Of a DNA stretch of 64,000 nucleotides, positions 17,840 to 28,107 are shown piece by piece. The DNA comes from Pusillimonas minor. GTDB lineage: Bacteria > Pseudomonadota > Gammaproteobacteria > Burkholderiales > Burkholderiaceae_B. Position 1 is the first letter of the stretch. Each line of letters starts with the position of its first letter. Location of the stretch: the NCBI RefSeq assembly GCF_014237865.1, contig NZ_JACJUU010000001.1, positions 186,001 to 250,000 on the forward strand. Reading direction: 5' to 3'. A program made the translations under genes and the position numbers. The notes under the pieces are model-generated. The model was not told where the DNA came from, did no database searches, and was given only the letters and a program-made list of their open reading frames with translations.

Positions 17840-19498
17840 TTACTGCTTCAGACCCAACAGGGTGTCGAACAAGGTACCACTAACATCGATAAGCCGTGAA
17901 GCCGCCCGAAACTGCTCTTGGTAGCGCTCGAGGTTGACGTACTCTTCGTTGAGATTGACACCCGAAATAGCCTGTTGAGCGGAAAAATTTTGCTGCACCA
18001 GCGTAGACTGCGCTTTTTGCGCCGTGATGTTTTGCTGGGTTTGAACACCAATATTGTTGACGATCTGCGAGAATGACTCGTTCAGGCTCATGGTGCCCTG
18101 CCCCAGCGTTTTGTTGGTTTGCAGTTGGGCCATAGCCAATGCGTTGGCGTTATCGGCATCGCCAGAGTCGGTGCCCGCTGCGGCAAACCGCGCAGGGTCA
18201 GCCAGTTTCAGGCCCAGGTCTGAGGCTGCATTGCGGGTAGGCGTCAATGACCAGACGTCACCGGCAACCGGCGCACCCGAGGTTGCCGAAAAGCCAATTT
18301 CGAGGCCATCGATAACTTGAGGAAAGCCGCTGCCGTCGCCCTTGTACGCCAGTGAACCTTCGGGAACGCGAATGACCGAATAATTGGTGCCGTCGTAGGC
18401 AATTTCGTAGTCTTGCGCGGTCAGCTGGTTGGCGTCGGAAAACGAGGCGGTGAAAGCGGCTGTGCCTTTGTTGGTGACCGCTGCGCCCACAATGGGTTGG
18501 CGCATCGAAAAGAACTCGCCGCCGGGGTTACCATTTTGGTCAAAACCCTGCGCATGCGCCTGGTTAACCGACATGGCCAGACCCACGGCCATGCGGCCCA
18601 AATCGTTTTGAATCGGGTCGAGCGTTTCGGAACGATACTGCATGAGGCCGCCTAGCGCGCCACCACGAATATATTGGTCGTCGATTTCGACCAGCGTGGT
18701 TTTATTGTTACCCACCGGCATGGTGTACGACACCACCATACGTTTCGGGTCGTTGTCGGACGGTTTGGCGGTAAGCGGATACATGGTGTCGGCGCTGAGC
18801 AACACTTGCCCGCTGCCAAACGACAACCCGAAACGGTCACCCTGCTCAATAACGGTAACACCCACCAGCTTGTTCAGCTCAGCCACAGCCTGATCGCGTT
18901 GGTCGAGCAGATCGTTGGGCGCAGCACCTGCACCCGCCGCCTTGGCGGTGACGATTTGCTGGTTAAAACCATGAATACGTTCGACATAGCTATTGATTTG
19001 ACGCACGGTGGTGCTGATTTGCGTATTCAGGTTATTGCGCTGGTCGTCGAGAAACGCGTTGGCGTCGTTGATCTGGCCCACCAGGCTTGAAGCGCGGCCC
19101 AACAGCTCTTTGCGGGCGGCCGGATCGGCTGGCGCAGAAGCCACCGCCTGAATGCCGTCGAAGAACTTTTGCAAGGCCGGCGAGATGCCTACGGTACGGT
19201 CGGCAAACAGGTTATTGATTTGCGTAATTTCTGTACCGTAAGACGCAAGCTCGGACTCTTTGCTTTGCGAATTGACCAGCTGCCGGTACAAAAAGTTGTC
19301 GTAGGCGCGCTCGATCGAGTCGGTTTGCACGCCCATGCCAATGTACCCGCGCCCCATGCTTTGCGCACCAGCCGTCGACACATTGACCGACTGACGGTTG
19401 TAGCCGTCGGTATTGGCGTTATTAATGTTATGGCCGGTGGTCTGGAGACGGTTTTGCGCAACGTTGATGCCCGACAGACCCAGATTCGCTAAATTCAT
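17840..19498 (-). CDS. flgK: Flagellar hook-associated protein FlgK (HAP1)
   Basis: 552 residues. The N terminus MNLANLGLSGINVAQNRLQT TGHNINNANTDGYNRQSVNV is the conserved rod/hook-type motif with the ANTxGYxRQ pattern. The C terminus INLNEEYVNLERYQEQFRAA-type block (GVNLNEEYVNLERYQEQF) closes the coiled coil. A surface module ending LEIGFSATSGAPVAGDVWSL resembles the repeated FlgL modules. FlgK is the first junction protein on the hook. Gap to flgL is 53 bp. Confidence 0.96.
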   Translation of the reverse strand: MNLANLGLSGINVAQNRLQTTGHNINNANTDGYNRQSVNVSTAGAQSMGRGYIGMGVQTDSIERAYDNFLYRQLVNSQSKESELASYGTEITQINNLFADRTVGISPALQKFFDGIQAVASAPADPAARKELLGRASSLVGQINDANAFLDDQRNNLNTQISTTVRQINSYVERIHGFNQQIVTAKAAGAGAAPNDLLDQRDQAVAELNKLVGVTVIEQGDRFGLSFGSGQVLLSADTMYPLTAKPSDNDPKRMVVSYTMPVGNNKTTLVEIDDQYIRGGALGGLMQYRSETLDPIQNDLGRMAVGLAMSVNQAHAQGFDQNGNPGGEFFSMRQPIVGAAVTNKGTAAFTASFSDANQLTAQDYEIAYDGTNYSVIRVPEGSLAYKGDGSGFPQVIDGLEIGFSATSGAPVAGDVWSLTPTRNAASDLGLKLADPARFAAAGTDSGDADNANALAMAQLQTNKTLGQGTMSLNESFSQIVNNIGVQTQQNITAQKAQSTLVQQNFSAQQAISGVNLNEEYVNLERYQEQFRAASRLIDVSGTLFDTLLGLKQ

Positions 19499-19573
19499 TG
19501 AGGTTCCACTAAGAAAACAGGGTAAATAACCTTATGTCAGGTTAACGGCCGAAACTGCCGAATGTTTAGCGCC

Positions 19574-20605
19574 TTAGCCGGGATCGGCAGGCGACACAGG
19601 GTTTGCGCGAGCCAGCTGGGGCGGCCCCAGGCGGTCATCAAGGTAACCCATGATAGAAATCAGTTTTTCTGCATATTTCGGATCGGTCGCGTAACCCGCC
19701 TGCTGGATGCGTACTGCGGCCGCTTCGGCATTGGGCGCCGTCATGACCTCGCTGTAGCGTTCAGACTGACTTATCAGGCGCGCATAGTCGGCAAATGATT
19801 CGGCATACGAGTTGTAGGCACGAAACGGCTGCACCATTTTTTGCGGCTGGCCGTCGACGTATTCGGTGGTCGTTATATTGACAACTTTGCCTGTCCAGCT
19901 TGACGTGGCCTTGATGCCGAACAGGTTATAGCTGTTGCTGCCGTCTTCGCCACGGATTTCACGCCGCCCCCAGCCTGACTCGAGCGCGGCCTGGCTAAGA
20001 ATCAGTTTGGCCGGGATACCGCTACTTTCGGCGGCCTGGCGTGCCGCATCGCCCATTTTCGCGACAAAGTTCTCTATGTGCGAGGGCGAGCCTTTAATGG
20101 CGGTGTACAAGGCTTCGGTTGTGGCTTTGGCCTGTTTGACTACGGGCGTATTGCCCAGCAACTCAAGCAGGTCAGAAATTGAATCGAATTTGTTCTGCGA
20201 CCCCGTGCCCGACGACTGAAGGGCGGCAGCCGCAGCCAGACCGCGATCGTGGGGCAAACGTGGGTCGAACGCGGGTTGCATTTCACCCCGCAATTGCGAC
20301 AGCAGCGCCTCGGCCAGCCCCAAACCTGACTTGGCCAGCATCTGGGCCGACTGCTCGTCAGACAGACTCTGGGCCAAACGCGTTTGATCACTGTCGAAAA
20401 TACCTTCGAGACCCGGCGTTGCGGCGCGGGCTTGCTTGAGCATTTGCTGGATGAACAAGGCCTCGAACTGCTGAGCAACCTCTTCTTGCGCTTTGGGGTC
20501 TAGCGCCCCCATACCCTGCACGTCGCCGCGCAAGCGATTCAGATGATTCATGTCCATCGAGGACACTTGATCGGCAGGACGGGGCAAATAAAGCGGTGCG
20601 TTCAT
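19574..20605 (-). CDS. flgJ: Flagellar rod assembly protein / N-acetylglucosaminidase FlgJ
   Basis: 343 residues with two domains. The N-terminal rod-capping domain contains KAQEEVAQQFEALFIQQMLK QARAATPG. The C-terminal peptidoglycan hydrolase domain (residues about 175-325) contains IPAKLILSQAALESGWGRRE with the catalytic Glu, and YNLFGIKA. FlgJ opens the peptidoglycan layer for the growing rod. Beta- and gammaproteobacterial FlgJ proteins are commonly bifunctional like this. It lies between flgI and flgK. Confidence 0.96.
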   Translation of the reverse strand: MNAPLYLPRPADQVSSMDMNHLNRLRGDVQGMGALDPKAQEEVAQQFEALFIQQMLKQARAATPGLEGIFDSDQTRLAQSLSDEQSAQMLAKSGLGLAEALLSQLRGEMQPAFDPRLPHDRGLAAAAALQSSGTGSQNKFDSISDLLELLGNTPVVKQAKATTEALYTAIKGSPSHIENFVAKMGDAARQAAESSGIPAKLILSQAALESGWGRREIRGEDGSNSYNLFGIKATSSWTGKVVNITTTEYVDGQPQKMVQPFRAYNSYAESFADYARLISQSERYSEVMTAPNAEAAAVRIQQAGYATDPKYAEKLISIMGYLDDRLGPPQLARANPVSPADPG

Positions 20606-20617
20606 GGCATGCAGGCG

Positions 20618-21721
20618 TCAGATGATTTCGAGATCGGCGCGCAGAGCACCCGCGCTTTTGAGCGTTTGCAGAATCGACAACAAGTCTTGAGGTGTGGCAC
20701 CCAGGGCATTTAAGGCACTGACCACGTCGGCCAGCCGGGCGCTGGTGCGTACCCGCTTGATACTGCCACCGTCGGTGCGCATCTCGATTTGGGTATTCTC
20801 GGTCACCACCGTTTCTCCGCCCGCAAAGGGCGTGTCGGGCTGATTCACCTGCTGCTGGTTGCTGATGGCAACCGACAGATTCCCGTACGCAATGGCAGCT
20901 TCTTCGATGGTTACTGTACGGTTCATGACCACGGAACCCGTACGTGCATTAATAATGACTTTTGCCCGCGCAGGCGGCAAGGTCACCTGGATATTCTCGA
21001 CTTGTGACAAGAACAAGGCCTGACGTTCAGGGTCGGTGGGGCCACGCAACTGGACAAGACGCCCATCGAGAACAGACGCGGTACCGGCGCCCAGCTTGCG
21101 GTTTACGGCCGAGGCAACGTTTTGGGCGATGCCAAAGTCAGTCGTATTCAGTTCAAGGTTGATGAAGCCGTCGCGAATAAACGTTGTGGGCACCCCGCGC
21201 TCTACGATGGCGCCGTCGGGAATAGTACCGCCGTTAAGCTGGTTAACCTGAACACTGGACCCACCTGATTGCGCACCGGCGCCGCCCACCAGCAAATTGC
21301 CCTGGGCAATGGCGTAAACCTGGCCGTTGGCCCCTTTAAGGGGCGTCATCAACAGTGTGCCCCCGCGCAGGCTTTTGGCGTTACCCATAGAAGAAACCAC
21401 AACATCAACAGCCTGCCCGGGACGGGCAAATGCCGGCAAACGCGCTGTTACCATCACGGCCGCCACGTTTTTGACTTGCATGTTGGTGCCCTGGGGCACG
21501 GTCACCCCAAGCTGCGACAGCATATTGGTAAGACTTTGCTGCGTAAAGGGCGACTGACGCACCTGGTCGCCGCTGCCGTCCAGGCCCACCACCAGACCGT
21601 AACCGATCAACTGGTTCTCGCGGACGCCTTGTATTGAAGCCAGATCTTTGATGCGATCGGCCTGGGCCGGCAACATCAGCACCAGCGCAACTGCAGCAAA
21701 GACATATTTAAAGAGTTTCAT
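20618..21721 (-). CDS. flgI: Flagellar P-ring protein FlgI
   Basis: 367 residues with a cleavable signal peptide ([16 protein letters not shown], cleavage before [11 protein letters not shown]). FlgI forms the periplasmic P ring in the peptidoglycan layer. Conserved blocks are [36 protein letters not shown] and [20 protein letters not shown]. The C terminus [20 protein letters not shown] is also typical. It is 12 bp upstream of flgJ. Confidence 0.98.
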   Translation of the reverse strand: MKLFKYVFAAVALVLMLPAQADRIKDLASIQGVRENQLIGYGLVVGLDGSGDQVRQSPFTQQSLTNMLSQLGVTVPQGTNMQVKNVAAVMVTARLPAFARPGQAVDVVVSSMGNAKSLRGGTLLMTPLKGANGQVYAIAQGNLLVGGAGAQSGGSSVQVNQLNGGTIPDGAIVERGVPTTFIRDGFINLELNTTDFGIAQNVASAVNRKLGAGTASVLDGRLVQLRGPTDPERQALFLSQVENIQVTLPPARAKVIINARTGSVVMNRTVTIEEAAIAYGNLSVAISNQQQVNQPDTPFAGGETVVTENTQIEMRTDGGSIKRVRTSARLADVVSALNALGATPQDLLSILQTLKSAGALRADLEII

Positions 21722-21739
21722 GCGTATGACCGGGAGAAA

Positions 21740-22429
21740 TTAAAACGGCGAAATATTGAGGAAGAAACGCTGCAGCCAGCCCATTTCCTGCACTTCATCC
21801 ATACGACCCTTGCTGCGGTATTCGATCTTGGCGTCGGCAACCTGGGTGGACGGCACTGTACCTGCGCCAGAAATGGAGCGCGGGTCGACGACCCCGGAAA
21901 ACCGGATGTACTCGGAACCCCGGTTAATGGCAATTTGTTTCTCGCCGGCAATCTGTAAATTACCATTAGGCAACACGCCTATAACGGTTGTGGTCAGCGT
22001 GCCAGAGAATGTATTGTTGGCCTGGCTTGAGCCCCTGCCTTCGGCATCGTTGTTGCCACCCATATCGAAATTCTGCTGCGGGCCGATATTGGATGGCAAA
22101 ATTGCCGGTGCCAGTTCGATGCCCAACCCGGCACTGCCCGAACGACTGGACTCGGTCGCGACGCTTTTGGCGGCATTGGTGCGTTCTTGAATGATGATCG
22201 TGACGATATCACCCACGTTGCGCGGACGGCGATCTTCGAACAACGGATAGTTGCCATAAGCGGTCGGCTGATAAATCGACCCGTTGGGCTCGGGCATAAC
22301 CGTATTCATGGGTGGCGGCGGTGCCGTCAGCGGCCCCGTAACAATGGGTTCGGGCGGCACCAGCGCGCAACCCTGAACCACAACGGCCAATGCCGCTACC
22401 ACATACCCACGAAAACCACGAAGCAACAT
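21740..22429 (-). CDS. flgH: Flagellar L-ring lipoprotein FlgH
   Basis: 229 residues from the ATG at 22429; a TTG 15 bp upstream is in frame but less likely. Signal peptide with lipobox-like VVQGC (Cys at about 21), giving an outer-membrane lipoprotein. Conserved FlgH blocks are LFEDRRPRNVGDIVTIII and SGTLTTTVIGVLPNGNLQIA GEKQIAINRG. FlgH forms the L ring through which the rod passes. Encoded between flgG and flgI. Confidence 0.95.
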   Translation of the reverse strand: MLLRGFRGYVVAALAVVVQGCALVPPEPIVTGPLTAPPPPMNTVMPEPNGSIYQPTAYGNYPLFEDRRPRNVGDIVTIIIQERTNAAKSVATESSRSGSAGLGIELAPAILPSNIGPQQNFDMGGNNDAEGRGSSQANNTFSGTLTTTVIGVLPNGNLQIAGEKQIAINRGSEYIRFSGVVDPRSISGAGTVPSTQVADAKIEYRSKGRMDEVQEMGWLQRFFLNISPF

Positions 22430-22451
22430 CAATGTTCCAGACAAATAAAAA

Positions 22452-23237
22452 TTACAGCTGAGTCAAACGGGCAAGCATCTGGTCAGATGTCTGGATGGCC
22501 TTGCTGTTCATTTCGTAGGCACGCTGCGACGTAATCATGTTCACAAGCTCTTCGGCCACGTTCACGTTAGACGTTTCAACGTAGTTTTGCATCAACAAAC
22601 CCGCACCATCCAGGCCAGGCTGGGCAAAGTTGCCCGGGCCGGAGGCATCGGACTCGGCGTAAAGGTTTTCGCCCAGGCTTTGCAGGCCGGTGGGGTTGAT
22701 GAACGTTGTCAGCTGAATTTGACCCACTTCGACGCTGGCACCAACAGCACCGGGCTGCGTAATGGAAACAGTACCATCGCGGGCAATGGTGACGCTCAGG
22801 GCGTTGTCGGGGATGTTGATGGGCGGCTGAATCGGGTAGCCCCCGGCAGTAACCAACTGACCGTTCTGATCGACCTGAAGGCTGCCGTCACGCGTGTAGG
22901 CGAATGTGCCGTCAGGCATTTCGACCTGCAAAAAGCCACGACCCTGAATCGCCACGTCGAGCTGGTTGCCGGTTTCGCGCATATTGCCTTGCGAATGGAT
23001 GCGCTCGGTGGCGACGGTGCGCACCCCCGTACCCAACTGCATACCCGAAGGTAACTGGTTGGCTGCCCCCACCTGCGCGCCCGGCTGGCGAATGGTTTGG
23101 TACATCAGGTCTTCGAAGACGGCACGGCTGCGTTTGAAACCCGACGTGTTGACGTTGGCCAGGTTGTTTGAAATGACATCGAGATTGGTCTGCTGGGCTT
23201 CAAGACCTGTTTTGGCAATCCATAACGAACGAATCAT
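22452..23237 (-). CDS. flgG: Flagellar distal rod protein FlgG
   Basis: 261 residues. The N terminus [40 protein letters not shown] carries the ANVNTxGFK rod/hook motif. The C terminus [27 protein letters not shown] is equally diagnostic. FlgG builds the distal rod. Length equals that of the E. coli protein (260). Confidence 0.98.
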   Translation of the reverse strand: MIRSLWIAKTGLEAQQTNLDVISNNLANVNTSGFKRSRAVFEDLMYQTIRQPGAQVGAANQLPSGMQLGTGVRTVATERIHSQGNMRETGNQLDVAIQGRGFLQVEMPDGTFAYTRDGSLQVDQNGQLVTAGGYPIQPPINIPDNALSVTIARDGTVSITQPGAVGASVEVGQIQLTTFINPTGLQSLGENLYAESDASGPGNFAQPGLDGAGLLMQNYVETSNVNVAEELVNMITSQRAYEMNSKAIQTSDQMLARLTQL

Positions 23238-23279
23238 TGCTTTTCCTTTGGGGCGACCTTTGCGTCACCCTGCTTTACA

Positions 23280-24038
23280 TTAACCGTTGCTCGACAAAAT
23301 GCTGTTCGCACGCTCGGCGTTACGGTCGGCATCTTGAATAATCTGCATCTGCATCTCGAACATGCGGCCGTTACGAATCAGGCCGATCATGGTTTCGGCG
23401 GCGCTGACGTTGCTTTTTTCGACAAAGCCCGACACCATGCGCACGGCGGGGTCTGCCGGTGCAGCCGCAGGGCCATTGCCGGCATCGAAACGAAACAGGC
23501 CGTCATCGCCACGCTGCATGGCTTGCGCCGGCGGGTTGACCAGCTTGAGCTGGCCAATGACCTGGATGTCGGCCGGATTGTCGCCGGCCCCCAGTGCGGT
23601 AATGGAACCATCGGACGTAAACGTGATGCTGCCCCGCTCGGGTACCTCGATGGGTGCACCGTCGTTTGACAACATGACGTGGCCGGCCTGATTAACCAGC
23701 TGGTTGTTTTGATTAACTGCCAGATCGCCGGCACGCGTATAGGCTTCTTGGCCATCGGGCCCCTGTACGGCAAACCAGCCATCGCCCATCACGGCCACGT
23801 CGAGCGCATGACCGGTTTCGGTCATGGCGCCCTGGCCAAAATTGCTGCCCGGGGTTGACGCAATAGTGGCGACCCGGGTGGGCGAGGTGTTTTCGGCATT
23901 GATAGGTACAGCGCGGTAATTAACGAGCTGTTCACGAAAGCCGGAAGTACCCACGTTGGCCATGTTGTTGCTAAGCACGGACTGCTGCTCGAGCACCTTG
24001 GCCGCCCCGCCCGCTGCGATATACGCGATACGATCCAT
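23280..24038 (-). CDS. flgF: Flagellar proximal rod protein FlgF
   Basis: 252 residues, MDRIAYIAAGGAAKVLEQQS VLSNNMANVGTSGFREQ at the N terminus and ETMIGLIRNGRMFEMQMQII QDADRNAERANSIL at the C terminus. Both are typical of FlgF, the proximal rod subunit. It lies between flgE and flgG, which is the standard order. Confidence 0.97.
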   Translation of the reverse strand: MDRIAYIAAGGAAKVLEQQSVLSNNMANVGTSGFREQLVNYRAVPINAENTSPTRVATIASTPGSNFGQGAMTETGHALDVAVMGDGWFAVQGPDGQEAYTRAGDLAVNQNNQLVNQAGHVMLSNDGAPIEVPERGSITFTSDGSITALGAGDNPADIQVIGQLKLVNPPAQAMQRGDDGLFRFDAGNGPAAAPADPAVRMVSGFVEKSNVSAAETMIGLIRNGRMFEMQMQIIQDADRNAERANSILSSNG

Positions 24039-24049
24039 AATTAAACCGG

Positions 24050-25522
24050 TTAGCGCATCGAGATCAGATTCTGGACGATCTGATCCTGGGTTTTAATGGT
24101 TTGGGCGTTGGCCTGATAGAAGCGCTGGGCAATAATCATGCGCACCAGTTCCTGGCTCAGGTCGACGTTGGAGTCTTCGACCGCCTGGCCTTTGATAGAT
24201 GCCAGACCATTGGTGCCCGGACGACCCACGATAGGCTGACCCGACTCGCCGGTTTCGACCCAGGCATTGTCGCCGGAAGGTTTAAGGCCATTGAGGTTGT
24301 TGAAGTTGGCCAGGGCAACGTAGCCTGTGGTGCGCATTTCGCCATTGGTATAGCTGGCAATGACCGCGCCGTCTGTGCCGATAGAGATGCCGGCATATTC
24401 GCCCGTGGGGAAACCGCTGGGCGTAAACGTATACGAGAACGCGCCACTGAACGATGTGGATTTGTCGTAATCGAAAGCCAGTTCCAGATCGGCGGCAGGC
24501 GCTGCCAGGCCGCCGACATTGGTGATGGTAAACGTGTTTTGCTGGCCAGACACCAACTGACCGCTTTCAGAGAAACGCATCTGGTGCGGTGCTGCCGCGT
24601 TGGTAACGTTACCGTCCATAGCATAGTAGACGTCCCAGGCGGTTTCGCCACCCACCGATTCGCGCTTGACGAAATACTGAATGAACTGATGGGAATTACC
24701 CAGCGAGTCGTAAACAGTCAGGGGCAACGAGTGGGTGTAGCTGTTGGCGTCGGTCGTGCTGAACGGACGGGCAACGATGCCGTCGGTTTCACCGACAGAT
24801 TTGATTGCAGCAGTGTCAGCAGGCGCAACTGCATTACCAGCCACTACGAACGGACCTACTGATCCTGTACCGGACGCATCATTTGCAAACTCATAATTGC
24901 CATCGGCAAGCGTCGCTGGCGAGCCGTCCGCATTGCTCCATGACAAGATGTTGCCAGAAGCACTATCCATACGATAACGGAATTGATTCCAGGTTACTCC
25001 ACTATCATTACTTGCATACACCAACCCGATGGTATCGCCTTGTTCGTAAACAACATTGGCGTTTGCATTCAGGTTGGTCATCGTCGCAATATCGGTGGTT
25101 GCCGACGGGGGCAAGTTACCCAGCGGCACTTGCAACGGCGCCATGTCGTCGCCGATTAAGCCAAAACCGGTCAGGCGCTGGCCTTGTGCGTTAACGATAA
25201 AGTTGTTTTCGTCGGCGAAGAACTGACCGTTACGGGTGTAAAGAACATTGCCGTTGGGGTCTTCGACACGGAACAGACCCTTCATGCCGTCGATGGCGAG
25301 GTCAAGCTGGTTACCCGTGTTTGTAATAGAACCCGTCGTAAAACGCTGGTTGACGGCGGCCAGCTTGACCCCCAAACCGACCTGCGAATTGGCGTAGACG
25401 TCGGAGAACACCACCGACGATGACTTGAAACCAACCGTACCCGCGTTGGCAATATTGTTGCCGATAACATCGAGCTCTTGTGCGGCAGCATTCAGACCGC
25501 TTAAACCTTGACCGAAACCCAT
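24050..25522 (-). CDS. flgE: Flagellar hook protein FlgE
   Basis: 490 residues, longer than enteric FlgE (402) but normal for Burkholderiales. N-terminal MGFGQGLSGLNAAAQELDVI GNNIANAGTVGFKSS; C-terminal SNVDLSQELVRMIIAQRFYQ ANAQTIKTQD. The central surface domain includes AFDYDKSTSFSGAFSYTFTP. About 130 polymerise into the hook, the universal joint between rod and filament. Confidence 0.97.
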   Translation of the reverse strand: MGFGQGLSGLNAAAQELDVIGNNIANAGTVGFKSSSVVFSDVYANSQVGLGVKLAAVNQRFTTGSITNTGNQLDLAIDGMKGLFRVEDPNGNVLYTRNGQFFADENNFIVNAQGQRLTGFGLIGDDMAPLQVPLGNLPPSATTDIATMTNLNANANVVYEQGDTIGLVYASNDSGVTWNQFRYRMDSASGNILSWSNADGSPATLADGNYEFANDASGTGSVGPFVVAGNAVAPADTAAIKSVGETDGIVARPFSTTDANSYTHSLPLTVYDSLGNSHQFIQYFVKRESVGGETAWDVYYAMDGNVTNAAAPHQMRFSESGQLVSGQQNTFTITNVGGLAAPAADLELAFDYDKSTSFSGAFSYTFTPSGFPTGEYAGISIGTDGAVIASYTNGEMRTTGYVALANFNNLNGLKPSGDNAWVETGESGQPIVGRPGTNGLASIKGQAVEDSNVDLSQELVRMIIAQRFYQANAQTIKTQDQIVQNLISMR

Positions 25523-25560
25523 GATTATTCCTTGTCCTGACCGTTAACTTAACGAATGAA

Positions 25561-26259
25561 TTACATAATTTTGCGAATGTCGAACAGCGAGCGCGACCCC
25601 ACGAGACCGAGGTCGAGCCGCACGCCGTCGGAGGCATACGCAACACTTGAAACTTTGCCGTAGGTCAGCGCTTCGCTGCTGACCGCTACGCCTTCGGCGC
25701 CTGTGGCGGCAACCTGCACCGAATAAGCGCCATCGGCCACCGGCTGACCGGCGTCGTCCAAGCCGTCCCATTCCATAGAGAGAACGCCTGAGGGAGTGGC
25801 ACCCAGTTCTATAGTGCGCACCGCACGACCGCTGCCGTCTTGAATAGTGACAACAACCTTTTGAGCAGACGAAATGAGATCCACCCCGAACGGTGTCGCC
25901 ACTTTGACCGTTTCGCCATCGACCTGCGAGCTGCCCAACGAAATCTTGTTACCCGTCACCAGGACGCCCTTGCCAATCAGACTGGCAGCCTGCATGGACT
26001 GGGTCATGTCGAGCTGACCAGACAACGCCAGCAACGTATTGTTCAGCTGTGTAATGCCGTTTACCGTCTCGAGCTGAGCCAATTGCGAAGTGAACTGCGC
26101 ATTGTCCATTGGGCTTAAAGGATCTTGGTTACGCAACTGCGTCACCAGCAGCGTCATGAACTGGTTCTTGGCGTCTTCGGCGCGCTTGGAAGCCGCCGCG
26201 GTTGCCGCCGCCAATGACGCCGAATTAACGGCGGGAGCGTTGGGATTAACTGTAGCCAC
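25561..26259 (-). CDS. flgD: Hook capping / scaffold protein FlgD
   Basis: 232 residues. The N terminus contains KNQFMTLLVTQLRNQDPLSP MDNAQFTSQLAQLETVNGI, the hallmark of FlgD. The C-terminal half holds the Tudor and FnIII-like domains (LGATPSGVLSMEWDGLDDAG). FlgD caps the growing hook and is absent from the finished structure. It sits between flgC and flgE. Confidence 0.97.
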   Translation of the reverse strand: MATVNPNAPAVNSASLAAATAAASKRAEDAKNQFMTLLVTQLRNQDPLSPMDNAQFTSQLAQLETVNGITQLNNTLLALSGQLDMTQSMQAASLIGKGVLVTGNKISLGSSQVDGETVKVATPFGVDLISSAQKVVVTIQDGSGRAVRTIELGATPSGVLSMEWDGLDDAGQPVADGAYSVQVAATGAEGVAVSSEALTYGKVSSVAYASDGVRLDLGLVGSRSLFDIRKIM

Positions 26260-26310
26260 GGTTCAATCTCCGTATCGGGGCCAGGCACAAACGCCTGGCC
26301 GTTAAAACTG

Positions 26311-26733
26311 TTACTGACCAATCGACAACGTACGACTCATCAGGCTTTTGGCCGTATTGATGACTTCGACGTTGGCCTGGTAAGAGCGCGACGCTGAAAG
26401 CATATTGACGGTTTCGGCAACGACATCGACATTGGGCAACGTGACATAGCCATCGGCGTTGGCCAACGGGTTTTTGGGGTCGTACTGCATCCGCGGGGGT
26501 GCGTTGCTTTCGATGACACGAGAAACCTGCACACCACCCACCGCTGCCGCGCGGCCGGCATTTTGGCCGCCCTGCGGCACCATTTCGAAGACAACCTGAC
26601 GGGCCTTGTAGGGCTGTCCGTCGGGGCCGGCAACGCTGTCTGCGTTGGCCAGATTGCTGGCCGAAACGTTCATGCGTTGCGACTGCGCGGTAAGCGCAGA
26701 GCCGGCAATTTGAAAAAGACTTAAAGAAGACAT
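26311..26733 (-). CDS. flgC: Flagellar proximal rod protein FlgC
   Basis: 140 residues. [35 protein letters not shown] at the N terminus and [36 protein letters not shown] at the C terminus are both diagnostic. It forms the proximal rod with FlgB and FlgF. The gap to flgB is only 13 bp. Confidence 0.97.
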   Translation of the reverse strand: MSSLSLFQIAGSALTAQSQRMNVSASNLANADSVAGPDGQPYKARQVVFEMVPQGGQNAGRAAAVGGVQVSRVIESNAPPRMQYDPKNPLANADGYVTLPNVDVVAETVNMLSASRSYQANVEVINTAKSLMSRTLSIGQ

Positions 26734-26746
26734 GGCTTAACCCTGA

Positions 26747-27157
26747 TTACTGCTGCAACGCGGCCATCAGACCCTTGATACGCTGGGAAATGATGGTGAG
26801 ATCGGTTTGGTACTTGGTGGTGTTTTCGGCGAACTGCACGCGCTCGATGTCCATATCGACGGTATTGCCGTCGAGGCTGGGTTGCAAAGGCTGGCGGTAA
26901 AGCAAATTGGCGCCCGCAGGCGATTGCGCCAAACCCGGAATATGCCGCGCCGACGTCGTTGCCAGGGCAGTATCGGGCAAGCGCTGATGACCATTACCCA
27001 TGGCTTCTTTCAGGGCGTTGCCAAAATCAAAGTCGCGGGCTTTGTAGTTAGGCGTGTCGGCATTGGCAATATTTGCGGCCAGCACCTCCTGGCGCTGCTG
27101 ACGCAGCCGAATGGCTTCCTGGAAAAACTTGAAATCTTCGCCGATACGATCAACCAT
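26747..27157 (-). CDS. flgB: Flagellar proximal rod protein FlgB
   Basis: 136 residues. RQQRQEVLAANIANADTPNY KARDFDF is the conserved core, and the C terminus NTVDMDIERVQFAENTTKYQ TDLTIISQRIKGL is typical. It is the first gene of the flgBCDEFGHIJKL operon and divergent from flgA. A class II promoter is expected in 27158-27372, but I could not read a confident minus-strand box. Confidence 0.97.
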   Translation of the reverse strand: MVDRIGEDFKFFQEAIRLRQQRQEVLAANIANADTPNYKARDFDFGNALKEAMGNGHQRLPDTALATTSARHIPGLAQSPAGANLLYRQPLQPSLDGNTVDMDIERVQFAENTTKYQTDLTIISQRIKGLMAALQQ

Positions 27158-27202
27158 GACCCAACCTGTACAATTCAGAACACAATTTTTTGATTACCGG
27201 CC

Positions 27203-27229
27203 TAAAGGTTTTGCCCACACAGCCGTTAA
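27203..27229 (+). promoter_or_regulatory. Candidate sigma28 promoter for flgA
   Basis: TAAAGGTT (27203-27210), 11 nt, GCCGTTAA (27222-27229). The -10 half matches the GCCGATAA consensus at 7 of 8 positions. It is directed at flgA, 144 bp upstream of its start, in the 215-bp flgB/flgA divergent gap. Spacing is identical to the candidates before fliF and flgM. Confidence 0.6.
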
Positions 27230-27372
27230 TCGTCAGGGTCTATAGTAGACGCGCGGTTCGCAAGACAAACTTTGAAATAAGGTGCAATTTGTCGGCCAAT
27301 TCCCCGATTGAATTGCGGCCACCGGGCAAACCAGCTATTGGCGGCACCTTGAACGGGCCTTAAAATGGGCTC

Positions 27373-28089
27373 ATGTCAATGTTAAATGCCCTATGGCTTG
27401 GCGCCCTGCTTTTTTTAGCCCCCGGCTGGGTTGCGGCGCAAACAGGCCCTGCCTCCCCCGAAGCCCCTGCCATCAGCACCGATGCCATCGTGTCCGACAT
27501 CGAGGCGTTCTTGCAAGACTTGGCCGCCTCCTGGCCCGGCGTGCCCGCCATATCGGTCTCCGACCCCAACCTCGAACGACAACCGGCCTGCGCCGACTAC
27601 GAAATCTTCTTGCCCGGGCGTCAAACCTTGCGCCCGCGGCTCAACGTTGGCATACGCTGCCTGGCCCCGCAGCCATGGGTTAGTTACACGCAAGTCAATG
27701 TGCGCATCGACGGCGTGTATTACGTTGCAGCCCGCAGCGTTAATGCCGGAAGCGTACTTAGCCTTGATGACATCCTGCCGCAAGAAGGCGACCTGCTTCG
27801 CCTGCCCGCAGGGTCGTTGCTCGACCCAGGCCAGTTGGTTGGGTACATTACCACCCAGCGCCTGGCGGCCCGACGCCCAATCAAGGCGTCCGCCTTGCGT
27901 AGCCCCGATTCTATCGAGCGGGGCCAGCGCGTTAAAATAGAAGTCCGGGGGGTAGGCTTTATTGCCAGCAGCGATGGCCAGGCCATGCAGGGCGGCGAGC
28001 CGGGCACACAAATCCAGGTCAAGACAGCATCGGGCCAAATTGTTACGGCCACCGTGCTTAATGCCCAAACCGTCATTATCCCGATGTAA
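27373..28089 (+). CDS. flgA: Flagellar P-ring assembly chaperone FlgA
   Basis: 238 residues with a signal peptide (LWLGALLFLAPGWVAAQ). The mature protein has the SAF-type C-terminal domain: YYVAARSVNAGSVLSLDDIL, TQRLAARRPIKASALRSPDS, and GQRVKIEVRGVGFIASSDGQ AMQGGEPG. FlgA is the periplasmic chaperone for FlgI. Divergent from flgB as in E. coli. Confidence 0.95.
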   Translation: MSMLNALWLGALLFLAPGWVAAQTGPASPEAPAISTDAIVSDIEAFLQDLAASWPGVPAISVSDPNLERQPACADYEIFLPGRQTLRPRLNVGIRCLAPQPWVSYTQVNVRIDGVYYVAARSVNAGSVLSLDDILPQEGDLLRLPAGSLLDPGQLVGYITTQRLAARRPIKASALRSPDSIERGQRVKIEVRGVGFIASSDGQAMQGGEPGTQIQVKTASGQIVTATVLNAQTVIIPM

Positions 28090-28107
28090 AAATCTTGCTT
28101 TAACGGC